The notes under the pieces were generated by a model, which worked only from the letters and a program-made list of their open reading frames with translations, did not search any database and had not been told where the DNA came from. Below, piece by piece: positions 63,956 through 64,000 of a stretch of 64,000 bases of DNA; position 1 is the stretch's first letter, and every line of letters starts with the position of its first letter. The position numbers and the translations under genes were made by a program. Source of the stretch: Scatophagus argus (taxonomy: Eukaryota > Chordata > Actinopteri > Scatophagidae); assembly GCF_020382885.2 (NCBI RefSeq), contig NC_058515.1, positions 4,261,223-4,325,222 on the forward strand, written 5' to 3'.

Positions 63956-64000
63956 CTGCAACAGAGATATTGAAAAGTATCTGTTATTGGAGTTTCTCTT

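Overview
The window is a teleost fish nuclear genome segment, probably from a percomorph-type fish. Genes are split into short exons with GT-AG introns. The intergenic sequence carries fish-type interspersed repeats, Tc1-like remnants and long GT/GA microsatellites, and the proteins are vertebrate-specific families (claudin, muscle nicotinic receptor, PLAC8/cornifelin). The species cannot be named from the sequence. All gene models were built by eye from reading frames, splice sites and remembered family patterns.

Layout. (1) 1-12 kb: a tandem PLAC8/cornifelin-like cluster on the minus strand. It has one decayed copy (about 1.1-1.33 kb) and two intact three-exon genes (3464-4754 and 7872-11820). 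(2) 15.35-16.5 kb, minus strand: a compact four-exon gene for a small secreted cysteine-rich protein with a TATA box and a kappa-B-like site. Its CxCK...PKK...CxC...AC pattern, exon layout and position beside cornifelin-like genes make it a candidate CXCL17 counterpart. (3) 17.8-21.6 kb, plus strand: a CG-rich promoter and a two-exon gene for an 86-residue Pro/Gly-rich protein with an acidic tail, which I do not recognise. (4) 23.9-27.8 kb, minus strand: a complete claudin-7 gene (four coding exons, 213 aa). (5) 27.8-32.4 kb: no gene seen. (6) 32.8-44.1 kb, minus strand: a complete 11-exon nicotinic acetylcholine receptor beta1-like subunit (504 aa). (7) 47.9-64 kb, minus strand: a second, tandem beta1 subunit gene whose last nine coding exons are in the window; its first exons lie beyond position 64000.

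How the genes relate. The two receptor genes are head-to-tail duplicates with nearly identical exon boundaries. Both encode non-alpha subunits of the muscle-type pentameric channel. The claudin acts at epithelial tight junctions. The PLAC8/cornifelin-like proteins are small cysteine-rich proteins. As I recall human maps, CLDN7 and CHRNB1 lie on 17p13, whereas CNFN, LIPE and CXCL17 lie on 19q13. The window therefore seems to join two neighbourhoods that are separate in human, with the seam between about 16.5 and 23.9 kb.
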